Source: Pseudomonadota bacterium (GTDB taxonomy: Bacteria > Desulfobacterota > Syntrophobacteria > Syntrophobacterales > Syntrophobacteraceae). From it: DNA of 51,835 nt. The translations under genes were made by a program, and so were the position numbers. Within the stretch, counting starts at the first letter, position 1, and each line of letters starts with the position of its first letter. The DNA lies in assembly GCA_023416335.1 (NCBI GenBank), contig JAEZHY010000270.1, positions 1-51,835 of the forward strand. Reading direction: 5' to 3'. The notes under the pieces were generated by a model, which worked only from the letters and a program-made list of their open reading frames with translations, did not search any database and had not been told where the DNA came from. Shown here piece after piece: positions 29,134-36,313 of the stretch.

Positions 29134-29159
29134 GGTTCCCAAGGCGGACCTTGGGAACC
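29134..29159. repeat. GGTTCCCAAGG hairpin
   Basis: A perfect 11-base inverted repeat with a CGGA loop, a REP-like intergenic hairpin. It lies in the 28778-29660 gap, which holds no convincing gene, only short unsupported frames and repeat pieces. Confidence 0.5.
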
Positions 29160-29361
29160 AGCGGCGTATTTCCTTAAAGCGGCAACATTGGCATCCAGAT
29201 TCCCCAGTTTCAATTCTGAAGAAGAGTAAAACGCGGGGCGACAGACTGTGTCGATTCAACTTGTAAGTCTCCCCGCGAACTCGGCTCCGCCCCTCCCTCC
29301 TTTCCTTCGGACCCAGGCAGCAAAAAGACCCTGTCTGGGCCACCCTCCGCAGCTCCCGGCC

Positions 29362-29383
29362 GGCACGGTCATGAAACCGTGCC
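29362..29383. repeat. GGCACGGT hairpin repeat, copy 1
   Basis: 8-base perfect arms with a 6-base loop, followed by CTCAACTC. The same hairpin and flank recur at 40423-40444. Confidence 0.55.
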
Positions 29384-29660
29384 TCAACTCAACGGGGCTT
29401 TCCACTCAAGAGCGGTCGGCATGCATCGTGCCATGAGGCTTTGGCCGGAATTTTCTTCCAATTCACATCGGCTCCGGCAGGAAATTCATTCCGGCAATTC
29501 CCCAGCCAAAGAATCCCGGGAATGCAAACACCTTGATTTTTCAAGCTCTTGGCTGGCGACAAAAAGCCGCCTTCCGCCTGGTATGCTTTGTGCTCGGATC
29601 ACATAGCGGGCACAGATTTAGCCCCGAAACAGCTCAACCACAGAAGAGGAGCACCGGATT

Positions 29661-30092
29661 ATGTCTACTGTTTCCGGAATCACCGCTTACACGCGAGCAA
29701 GCCAAGTTACCGGGAATGCGCTCTCCGACAAGAGGCAAGGTCTTGAGGCACTCATACAGGCACTGCAGGCGGGAGATCTTCCAGGAGCGCAGAAAGCTTT
29801 TGCATCCATTCAGAGGGGCCCACAGCAAATGACCAAAGGAGTGGCTGGAGCAAATCCTTCCAACGATCCCGTCATGAACGACTGGAGCCGGCTCGCACAA
29901 TCCCTCCAGTCCGCGGATCTCCAGGGAGCACAGAGGGCCTTCGCCCAACTGCAGCAGGATGTTATGAACACAGGGCAAGCCTGCCGAGGACCGTTGCCTG
30001 CGGGAAATGCCTATCCGTGCTACGGGAAGAACACCCCCCGGAACATAGGTTCTCTCCCGCGGGGAATACAGTCCCTCAACTTGTCCGTGTGA
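29661..30092 (+). CDS. Hypothetical small protein with two internal repeats
   Basis: 143 aa with GAGGAG about 10 bases before the ATG. No signal peptide is seen. Two copies of a helical unit are visible: ALIQALQAGDLPGAQKAFAS at about 30-51 and LAQSLQSADLQGAQRAFAQL at about 77-98, spaced 47 residues apart and joined by a Gly/Pro/Asn-rich linker. The C-terminus is Pro/Gly-rich (GPLPAGNAYPCYGKN). Alternating AxxAL/GDL-x-A-AF patterns resemble TPR-like helical hairpins. Its function is unknown. It is a single gene flanked by repeats. Confidence 0.7.
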   Translation: MSTVSGITAYTRASQVTGNALSDKRQGLEALIQALQAGDLPGAQKAFASIQRGPQQMTKGVAGANPSNDPVMNDWSRLAQSLQSADLQGAQRAFAQLQQDVMNTGQACRGPLPAGNAYPCYGKNTPRNIGSLPRGIQSLNLSV

Positions 30093-30256
30093 ATAGAAGT
30101 GACGGGCCTAATGAAGCATCATTCGTTTCATACTTTCGAAAGGTGAAGGTTTTATAATATCAAACTCTTAGGTACACTTTAAGCCGAGGAGACTGAACGG
30201 CACTTTCGTGTGTTTCGTACTCGTATCGCTCATCCAAAAAGCGATGGGTTACGCTT

Positions 30257-30330
30257 TATCCAGTTGTTTTCTTTCGTGATTTTCGTGGTTAAGTTTTGTT
30301 TTTGTATTTTGGTTGTTGCCCTGCTGCCCC
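30257..30330. repeat. TTTCGTG-rich dispersed repeat, copy 1
   Basis: 24 bases at 30264-30287 are identical to 40718-40741, and the surrounding 75-85 bases are similar (CTGCTGC-CC near the right end). It is an intergenic, non-coding repeat upstream of the membrane-anchored protein gene. Confidence 0.55.
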
Positions 30331-30438
30331 AGGTATTTCGTGGTTGTGAGCTTTTGCCTTTCGTATTTCAGTTGCAGCTATATCCTGCTCCAGGGTTCAT
30401 CACTTCAAGGACATTTTTCGTCAACTGCCTCACAACTG

Positions 30439-30466
30439 CTGTTTTCTCGCGAAATTCGTGTATAAT
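30439..30466 (+). promoter_or_regulatory. Possible sigma-70 promoter
   Basis: A consensus TATAAT at 30461-30466, 16-17 bases after a weak CTGTTT-like -35, and 62 bases upstream of the gene at 30529. Only the -10 box is convincing. Confidence 0.3.
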
Positions 30467-30528
30467 TCCACCTCTCGTGTGAACTTCCAGGCGCTCTTTT
30501 CGCGTCCTGCCCTGAAAGGGAGGTGGTC

Positions 30529-31374
30529 ATGTCCAGGCAAAAAACGGCAGTTGCTGTTGCGATTCTCCTCCTTCTCGGACTTGCAGCGCTGGTATTGCTC
30601 CGGCAGGACGATATTCCGGATTTTATGCGCCTGTTGCGCGGCAATCCGGCACAGGAAGCCGCCGTCCCGAAACCGGAAACTCCTGCTGCACCACATCAGG
30701 CAGTGGTGAAACCATTACCCAGGCAGGAGGCTTCCCCAGCCGGTCCGGTTGAACTTGCACCTCCTCCTCCTTTGCCGGAAGTTCCTGTCGAATCCGGCCA
30801 GGACGAGCGCAAACAGGCATTCGGACTCCTGAAGAGCGTCGATAGCGTAGTGGCGAAAGATGAACCTTTCGATATAAACGGCAAAACCTACACTCTCGAC
30901 CACATCCAATCCGAGATCCGCAAATCCCGCGGCTTACCTGAGCAGACTCCGGATATCGGTGCCGGGAAAGAAAGTCCGTACTACGGCGTGCATATCGTCC
31001 GCACCTCCGAAAATATATGGAAAATTCATCTTGCCCTGCTTCAGGAGTACCTGGCGCGACGACAGGTAATTTTGCCGGATAACGCGGACCGTCCCCTGCC
31101 TAATGGCAGGAGCAGCGGAGTGGCGCGACTGCTTAAATTCATCGAATCATCGGTAACAGTCTACAACGTGCAGGAGAAACGGATCGAAAAGAACGTGGAT
31201 AGAATCTATCCCCACTCGATCATCATCTTCTTCAAGATATCCGATCTTTTTAAAGCGCTCGACCAGATGCAGTCCGAAGACTGGAAGTGGCTCCGATACG
31301 TCAAGGGAACAATCCGTCTGGACCGTCCCCAACAGACTATCGAGATCCTGGACCGACGAACGTTTGCGGAGTGA
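30529..31374 (+). CDS. Membrane-anchored proline-rich protein, function unknown
   Basis: 281 aa from the ATG at 30529 with GGGAGG upstream. There is one N-terminal transmembrane helix at about 7-24 (VAVAILLLLGLAALVLL). A Pro/Ala-rich linker (about 43-95) is likely to span the periplasm. The globular C-terminal region contains YYGVHIVRTSENIWKIHLAL, which looks like a LysM-type or LysM-derived segment, followed by a beta-rich tail ending IEILDRRTF. Periplasmic or cell-wall-associated location is inferred from topology. No enzyme motif was recognised. Confidence 0.75.
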   Translation: MSRQKTAVAVAILLLLGLAALVLLRQDDIPDFMRLLRGNPAQEAAVPKPETPAAPHQAVVKPLPRQEASPAGPVELAPPPPLPEVPVESGQDERKQAFGLLKSVDSVVAKDEPFDINGKTYTLDHIQSEIRKSRGLPEQTPDIGAGKESPYYGVHIVRTSENIWKIHLALLQEYLARRQVILPDNADRPLPNGRSSGVARLLKFIESSVTVYNVQEKRIEKNVDRIYPHSIIIFFKISDLFKALDQMQSEDWKWLRYVKGTIRLDRPQQTIEILDRRTFAE

Positions 31375-31494
31375 TTTCTGCGACACGCCACAGCAGGGTT
31401 TTGCCCAAAGCCTGTTAAGACCCGATTTGCCGAAGTGCCGCGATGAGACCGTGCCGGCAATGAGATCCACTACCAGGCCCGGATAAGAGAATTT

Positions 31495-31703
31495 TCAGAG
31501 GTGAAGCAGGGATTTGATCGCGACCACATACTGCCGAACCTTGTTTTTGAATGCCTGAGGTCCCGACGCGGTCGCAATTTCCATTGCGGTCAGGTAATTC
31601 TGCTAAACATTCGGCAGGATGCTCATTGCCGATGCAGGGTTTTCGCCGCCGATCCCGACGAATGTGCCTCCGTCATAGCGCGGAAACTGGATGAATTAGG
31701 CTC
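31495..31703 (-). pseudogene. Probable decayed gene remnant
   Basis: On the minus strand one frame reads PRYDGGTFVGIGGENPASA, then SILPNV, a TAG in place of a likely Gln codon, then QNYLTAMEIATASGPQA and FKNKVRQYVVAIKSLLHL before a TGA. It looks like real protein sequence interrupted by a stop and without a proper start; upstream the coding-like signal shifts frame. No family was recognised. Confidence 0.35.
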
Positions 31704-31897
31704 GGAGACCCTTGCACCATCAACGCTGCATGCCCGCGGTGCTTCATTGAGGGTGGGGATGGAGTGCAGGACGCCGGAGACGTCGGCCCAATTCGCGAGC
31801 CGGAACGCGAACAAACCGGAGCAGCAGAGGCAGGAGGCCCCGGAGTCATTTCCGGGTGCGAAGCACAGGAGGCTATGCTTGCTCCGGGTGAAAGACT

Positions 31898-33229
31898 TTA
31901 TAAAACTCTTTTCCGCTGTCTAGCCGGCAAAGTCACCACAAAAGTCGATCCCTTTCCGGGAAAGCTTCGGGCGATGATCGAGCCTCTGTGTCTTTCGGCA
32001 ATTTTCCTGCAGATGGCAAGCCCCATGCCGGTGCCCTCATAAGGACTTCTCTTGCCGTGCAGACGCTGCAACGGAATAAAGATCCGGCCCAGGTACTTCT
32101 CTTCAAAGCCTATCCCGTTGTCCTCGACCTCTATATGGCAGACTTCTTCCACCTTTCCCCCTGTTTCCTGCCTTTGGACCTGGGAATGAATTCTGACGAA
32201 AGGAGACTCCGCATTGCAGAACTTCAGGGCGTTTTCAATGAGATTCTGGAAAAGATTCTGTATCTGGCCGGGATCTCCGTCTATCACAGGCAAATCCGCC
32301 ACCTCGATTCGGGCTCGTTTTTTCTCGACAAGGACCTCAAGATTCCGGACCGCTCCGTGGACAGCGCTGTTCAAATCGACAATTCCAAACGGTCTGGGTG
32401 GTGTGGATATTCGCGTATAGATCAGGACACCCTGGATCAGGTCCCGCATACGTCTTGCTGAATCCTGTACTTTTCCAAAGTAGTCCCTGCCCTTCTGATC
32501 GAGGCGGTCGCCATAGTTTTTGGCTATAAGATCACAGAAGGTCTGGATTTTCCGAAGCGGCTCCTGGAGATCGTGGGATGCGATAAAGGCAAAGTCTTCA
32601 AGGTCGCGGTTGCTTTGCTCGAGCCGTTCGGTGTAAGTGCTCAGGGCCCTTTCCTTTTCTTTGCGGGCCTCAATTTCCCGTTGAAGCCTGGCGTTGGCGC
32701 CCAAAAGCTGGGCAGTACGCTCCCTCACACGATCCTCGAGGTCTTCCTTCGCTCTCTTGAGTTCTAATTCCGCCCGCTTTATCTCGCTTATATCACGGAC
32801 AATTCCGGTAAAGAACCTTCTGTTCCCTACCCATGCCTCGCTTACTGCAAGGTAGAGGGGAAAAGTCGTGCCGTCTTTCCTTCTGCCGGCAGCTTCCCTG
32901 CCTATTCCGATAATTTTCCTTTTTCCCGTCCGGAGGTAATTTCCCACGTACGAATCGTGCTCTTCCCTGTAAGGAGAAGGCATGAGCATATTGACATTTC
33001 TGCCGATCACTTCGACGGCTGAATACCCGAAAATTTTTTCGGCGGCTTTATTGAAAGAGAGTACAATCCTGTCCTCGTTGATCGTGACGATGCCGTCTAC
33101 AGTTGTATCCAATATGGCCTGAAGCCTGGCGGCACTCTCTTCGGGGGAATTCTCCTCATGAAGTTGCACTTCTGCATTTCGAGATGATGTGCCTGTTCTT
33201 TCACAGGTATTGTTCCAGCTCCCGTCCAT
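31898..33229 (-). CDS. Cytoplasmic PAS sensor histidine kinase
   Basis: 443 aa, no transmembrane helix. A PAS domain at about 35-155 (DGIVTINEDRIVLSFNKAAE, FGYSAVEVIGRNVNMLMP, RRKDGTTFPLYLAVSE) is of the FixL-like type that can bind haem or act as a redox sensor, though haem cannot be told here. A coiled coil (about 155-210) leads into the HisKA segment FAFIASHDLQEPLRKIQTF, a bacteriophytochrome-type dimerisation box. The ATPase domain has NLIENALKF, DNGIGFEEKY and GTGMGLAICRKIAERHRG. It has no receiver domain and no neighbouring response regulator. Confidence 0.92.
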   Translation of the reverse strand: MDGSWNNTCERTGTSSRNAEVQLHEENSPEESAARLQAILDTTVDGIVTINEDRIVLSFNKAAEKIFGYSAVEVIGRNVNMLMPSPYREEHDSYVGNYLRTGKRKIIGIGREAAGRRKDGTTFPLYLAVSEAWVGNRRFFTGIVRDISEIKRAELELKRAKEDLEDRVRERTAQLLGANARLQREIEARKEKERALSTYTERLEQSNRDLEDFAFIASHDLQEPLRKIQTFCDLIAKNYGDRLDQKGRDYFGKVQDSARRMRDLIQGVLIYTRISTPPRPFGIVDLNSAVHGAVRNLEVLVEKKRARIEVADLPVIDGDPGQIQNLFQNLIENALKFCNAESPFVRIHSQVQRQETGGKVEEVCHIEVEDNGIGFEEKYLGRIFIPLQRLHGKRSPYEGTGMGLAICRKIAERHRGSIIARSFPGKGSTFVVTLPARQRKRVL

Positions 33230-33445
33230 CCGGGTACCCCCTGCTCGATCGGTCCGGCACAGTAATAATGGAATTTTAACCTATCGGCACGGAAGAATAT
33301 CGAATTCGTCTTCCTTTTATACGATTTACACCAAATACGATAATTCCTCTTCCCCAGATCGACATCAGTTCCTAATATAAGTTATTGATTCAATTGGATT
33401 TAGGTAGGCAATAAGGCCAGGAGGCTGCGAGAAAGGCGGGAAATT

Positions 33446-33700
33446 ATGAAATGGACAACGAATGCGCCAACCCAGCTCGGCTACTATTGGCTTGCCGACG
33501 GAGAGAGCGAAGAACCGGAATTGGTCAGGGTAGTTCGTGAGGGTTGTCATTACGAGGGAGGACTGGAAATAGTCCGAATGGGATCGGACGTCCACGACTC
33601 CATTTCGCTGGGGCATTATGTTGAAGAGACGGGGTGTTCCATGTCCTGGTTCGGACCAATCGATCTAAGCCCTCCGGCGGGATGGAAGACAGCTGCCTGA
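33446..33700 (+). CDS. Small hypothetical protein
   Basis: 84 aa starting MKWTTNAPTQLGYYW with GGCGGGAAA upstream. Short acidic proteins with this opening occur in phage and accessory regions, but no function is known to me. It is first of a run of small ORFs (33446-34873) on the same strand, each with its own start. Confidence 0.6.
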   Translation: MKWTTNAPTQLGYYWLADGESEEPELVRVVREGCHYEGGLEIVRMGSDVHDSISLGHYVEETGCSMSWFGPIDLSPPAGWKTAA

Positions 33701-33777
33701 GCACCGGCTTATCCCAAGCCCGGAAAAGAAGACAGGCACGTGCATATCTTCGAAGAGAAAGGTTCAGGAGAGATAAA

Positions 33778-33900
33778 ATGGAAAAGAACATTTGTACGCA
33801 TGCCGGGACAAACTACATGGATGGCCAGAGAAGATGCTATGAAAAATGGTGCTTCGTCTGTAAGGACGGCAATTGGCTGCAGATACCGAAAAATCAGTAA
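33778..33900 (+). CDS. Cysteine-rich microprotein, copy A
   Basis: 40 aa with a strong AGGAGAGAT ribosome site. It contains four cysteines (6, 20, 25, 28) spaced C-x13-C-x4-C-x2-C and followed by KDGNW. The same spacing plus REGSW is found in the 59-aa ORF at 34694. The arrangement suits binding one zinc ion or iron-sulfur site (inference). No known family was recognised. Confidence 0.6.
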   Translation: MEKNICTHAGTNYMDGQRRCYEKWCFVCKDGNWLQIPKNQ

Positions 33901-33909
33901 GCGCCCGCA

Positions 33910-34017
33910 ATGACTTCCTGCCCGGAATTCAATATTCCTGCATGCACTATCTGCGGACATCGGACGGTCTGCGAACGCGGCGATAAGTGCGAAATCATCT
34001 TGAAGAGCGCCGAATGA
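33910..34017 (+). CDS. Possible cysteine-rich microprotein
   Basis: 35 aa, five cysteines: CPEFNIPACTICGH then CERGDKC. The Shine-Dalgarno is weak, but the frame begins 9 bases after the previous ORF stop and could be coupled to it. The Cys pattern differs from the neighbouring pair. Coding status is uncertain. Confidence 0.4.
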   Translation: MTSCPEFNIPACTICGHRTVCERGDKCEIILKSAE

Positions 34018-34089
34018 TGGTTACCAAATTGTAAGGCGCCGGAATAATCGCCGGCAGCGGCAGAAAGAACCAATCCAGAGGATTATCGT

Positions 34090-34584
34090 ATGCTTTCTAA
34101 AATCGCCTTCGCAGTCTTCAGTGCCATCGGACTTGCAGCGAGTATGGGTGTCGTTGCCGCGCATGCTCAGGGCACTGCCGCTGAACACCCCGCCAGGTGT
34201 ATCCCGACTGAGGAAGACAGCCTGGGACCGTTCTACAAACCGGATGCCCCGGTCCGTTCCGTCATTGGGAATGGTTATAGGCTAAAAGGACAGGTTAAAT
34301 CTTCTGACGACTGTTCACCCATATCCGGTGCCAAAATCGAGTTCTGGTTGGCCGGCCCGGATGGGCAATACGACGATGCACACCGAGCCACGCTGCATTC
34401 AGACCACGATGGATTTTACAGCCTGGAAAGCAATTATCCGCCTTCGTACAGCTCTCGTCCGCCTCATATCCATATCCGAATCACGGCTCCCGGCTATCGA
34501 ACTCTCGTTACCCAGCATTATCCGAAACCAGGAGAGTCCGGGTCTTCATCCGATCTGGTATTGACTCCGGGCAGCCCTCAATAA
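34090..34584 (+). CDS. Secreted intradiol ring-cleavage dioxygenase-like protein
   Basis: 164 aa with a signal peptide (1 to about 27, ending AAHAQ). The mature part starts with the family sequence TEEDSLGPFYKPDAP and continues KGQVKSSDDCSPISGAKIEFW. Non-haem Fe(III) ligands expected for intradiol dioxygenases are present: Y94, a tyrosine at 116 or 120, and H126/H128 in RPPHIH. The family opens catechol-type rings between the hydroxyl groups. This short, exported, single-domain form is distinct from the cytoplasmic protocatechuate enzymes, and its substrate is unknown. Phenolic or humic substrates are possible (inference). Confidence 0.88.
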   Translation: MLSKIAFAVFSAIGLAASMGVVAAHAQGTAAEHPARCIPTEEDSLGPFYKPDAPVRSVIGNGYRLKGQVKSSDDCSPISGAKIEFWLAGPDGQYDDAHRATLHSDHDGFYSLESNYPPSYSSRPPHIHIRITAPGYRTLVTQHYPKPGESGSSSDLVLTPGSPQ

Positions 34585-34693
34585 GAAACCGATCCAGACT
34601 GTTTTTGTGAATGCTCGTCCACCGCTCTTTTCACCTCACCTGTGGGGGCCCGGCCTTTAAAAAAGAGTACTCTCGTACAGGAAGGGGATAATT

Positions 34694-34873
34694 ATGGTCT
34701 TCAGCTTTGAAAACAATGCTTGTACGTACAAACTGCGGACATTCTCTCAGGGTTCTCTGCTGTGCAACGATGAAGAATGTATTCTGTGCAGAGAGGGCAG
34801 TTGGGAATGGCCCGAATCATTTGAGGGAGTAGAGATACATGCAGTCCCGGGAAAGGATTTTTCCGGGCTGTGA
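34694..34873 (+). CDS. Cysteine-rich microprotein, copy B
   Basis: 59 aa starting at ATG 34694 with GGAAGGGG upstream. Cysteines at 10, 24, 29 and 32 have exactly the C-x13-C-x4-C-x2-C spacing of the 40-aa ORF at 33778, and are followed by REGSW in place of KDGNW. A 22-residue C-terminal tail is unique. It sits just downstream of the dioxygenase-like gene. A zinc-binding mini-domain is plausible. Confidence 0.6.
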   Translation: MVFSFENNACTYKLRTFSQGSLLCNDEECILCREGSWEWPESFEGVEIHAVPGKDFSGL

Positions 34874-34882
34874 CGGCTCGAA

Positions 34883-35125
34883 TTATAGATCAATGACGAA
34901 AAGAAAAAACTGCTTCCGAGGCGGTCTAATAAGCATCATGGCCGCCTTCTTACCTTTCCGGCATATTCCGATATAGGCACGAAGACGCAGATTCCCGGAA
35001 CAAATCTTCACCGAAATAGTATTTTGACTTCCGGCAGGAAGCGCTTCGGCTTCGAGATCAAGATTAATACAGAATGCGTCATAAAGATCGCCTGTGAATA
35101 TGACTCTCCTGGAATACAAATGCAT
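34883..35125 (-). CDS. Doubtful small ORF
   Basis: 80 aa on the minus strand (MHLYSRRVIFTGDLYDAF, then SVKICSGNLRLRAYIGICRKG), vaguely PilZ-like in its alternating pattern. No ribosome site is seen, and the upstream DNA is AT-rich. It is listed because nothing else explains 34874-35309. Confidence 0.3.
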   Translation of the reverse strand: MHLYSRRVIFTGDLYDAFCINLDLEAEALPAGSQNTISVKICSGNLRLRAYIGICRKGKKAAMMLIRPPRKQFFLFVIDL

Positions 35126-35309
35126 TTTATAAATCTTACAAATAAAAACACATGGACATGAATGGGAAAATAAGTATATTTTGCCTCCACTTTCTTATTT
35201 CATAGGCGCTCGTCCGGTGCTTTCAACCTGAGGTCGGTCGGGCAAATTCGTTGTTTATCCAGGCAATCTCAATTTCAGAATCATCTGCAACACTGATTCC
35301 TAATCTTTT

Positions 35310-35609
35310 TCACATCAGATGTGTCGAGTTCCTCCCCGCTTCTCCACCGGATTTGGCAATCGCGGCCAGTCTCGTGGCTACCGGCTGAAGCTGAGCGACC
35401 GACTCCCTGAGTTCATAGAGTTTTCCTTCCATCATGAATACAAGCACAGCCATCCGGTTCTCGTACCCTATGACCTTTTCAAGTGTGCGATCGATCTCGT
35501 CCTGATAGGCCTGAAGCTCAGGATGCTGTTTGAGAAACCTCTCTCTCGCTTTGAGTGCTGCACTGAGCATATCTTCGCCGGCAAACTCAACCTGTCTGAT
35601 TCCTGCCAT
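35310..35609 (-). CDS. Hypothetical helical protein
   Basis: 99 aa from the ATG at 35609 with GGAG six bases upstream. It is mostly charged alpha helices (FAGEDMLSAALKARERFLKQ, then LQAYQDEIDRTLEKVIG and MEGKLYELRESVAQLQPVA), suggesting a coiled-coil or oligomerising small protein. It has no cysteines or motifs. The flanking interval 35610-36313 shows no supported gene. Confidence 0.55.
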   Translation of the reverse strand: MAGIRQVEFAGEDMLSAALKARERFLKQHPELQAYQDEIDRTLEKVIGYENRMAVLVFMMEGKLYELRESVAQLQPVATRLAAIAKSGGEAGRNSTHLM

Positions 35610-36313
35610 CCCAGTCTCCAAATTCTGGATTAAAACGATTCGAACATCACGGGCGTGGATCCTGCCACTGCATTGGATTCACGATCACAGTCAGCGTGGG
35701 GCCTCCTGTAGATCCGACGTGAGTTCCTGCCTTCAAATTACTTTAGTTATCCGGAATTGATCGCGCCAGACGGCAACCCCTGTTCTGAGTTGGCACGCCG
35801 CAAGGAACAATTGAACCATTGAGGGAGAATGATCGATCACCTCCCGCGAGTGGACGACGACGGTCTTTTGTATTTCGACACTAATACCGATTGCCAGATT
35901 GCGAAAGGGGCATTCTTAAAGGTAGGAATTGAGTAAAATCACTACTGAATGTTGATATTTCCCGATGATACCCGTGGTATTACGGCAATTGACGGAATGG
36001 ATGCAAAAAAACTTACTTCTCTATTACATTTTGCAATCAACTACTGCCGCAAAGGGGACAGGCAAAGTCGCCCCGCTCCGTACGAAGCTTCCTGCATTGC
36101 AGTGAAAAATCTTTCTTTGAGCAATTCATTTTTGTTGCATCGTGATGCTTTACATCCGATTGTTTGTTCGCGGCTGCAGGATGAATCCGGACACCACGCT
36201 GCTGCCTCCCGGTAGTCTGTTTGTCGAACCCCAATGCCGTCGGGGCTATTTTTGCCATTTCTCCTTTTCCTGCCTTCCGGTTCTCTTTCGTTCCTCCATA
36301 TGTTTCCCCACCG

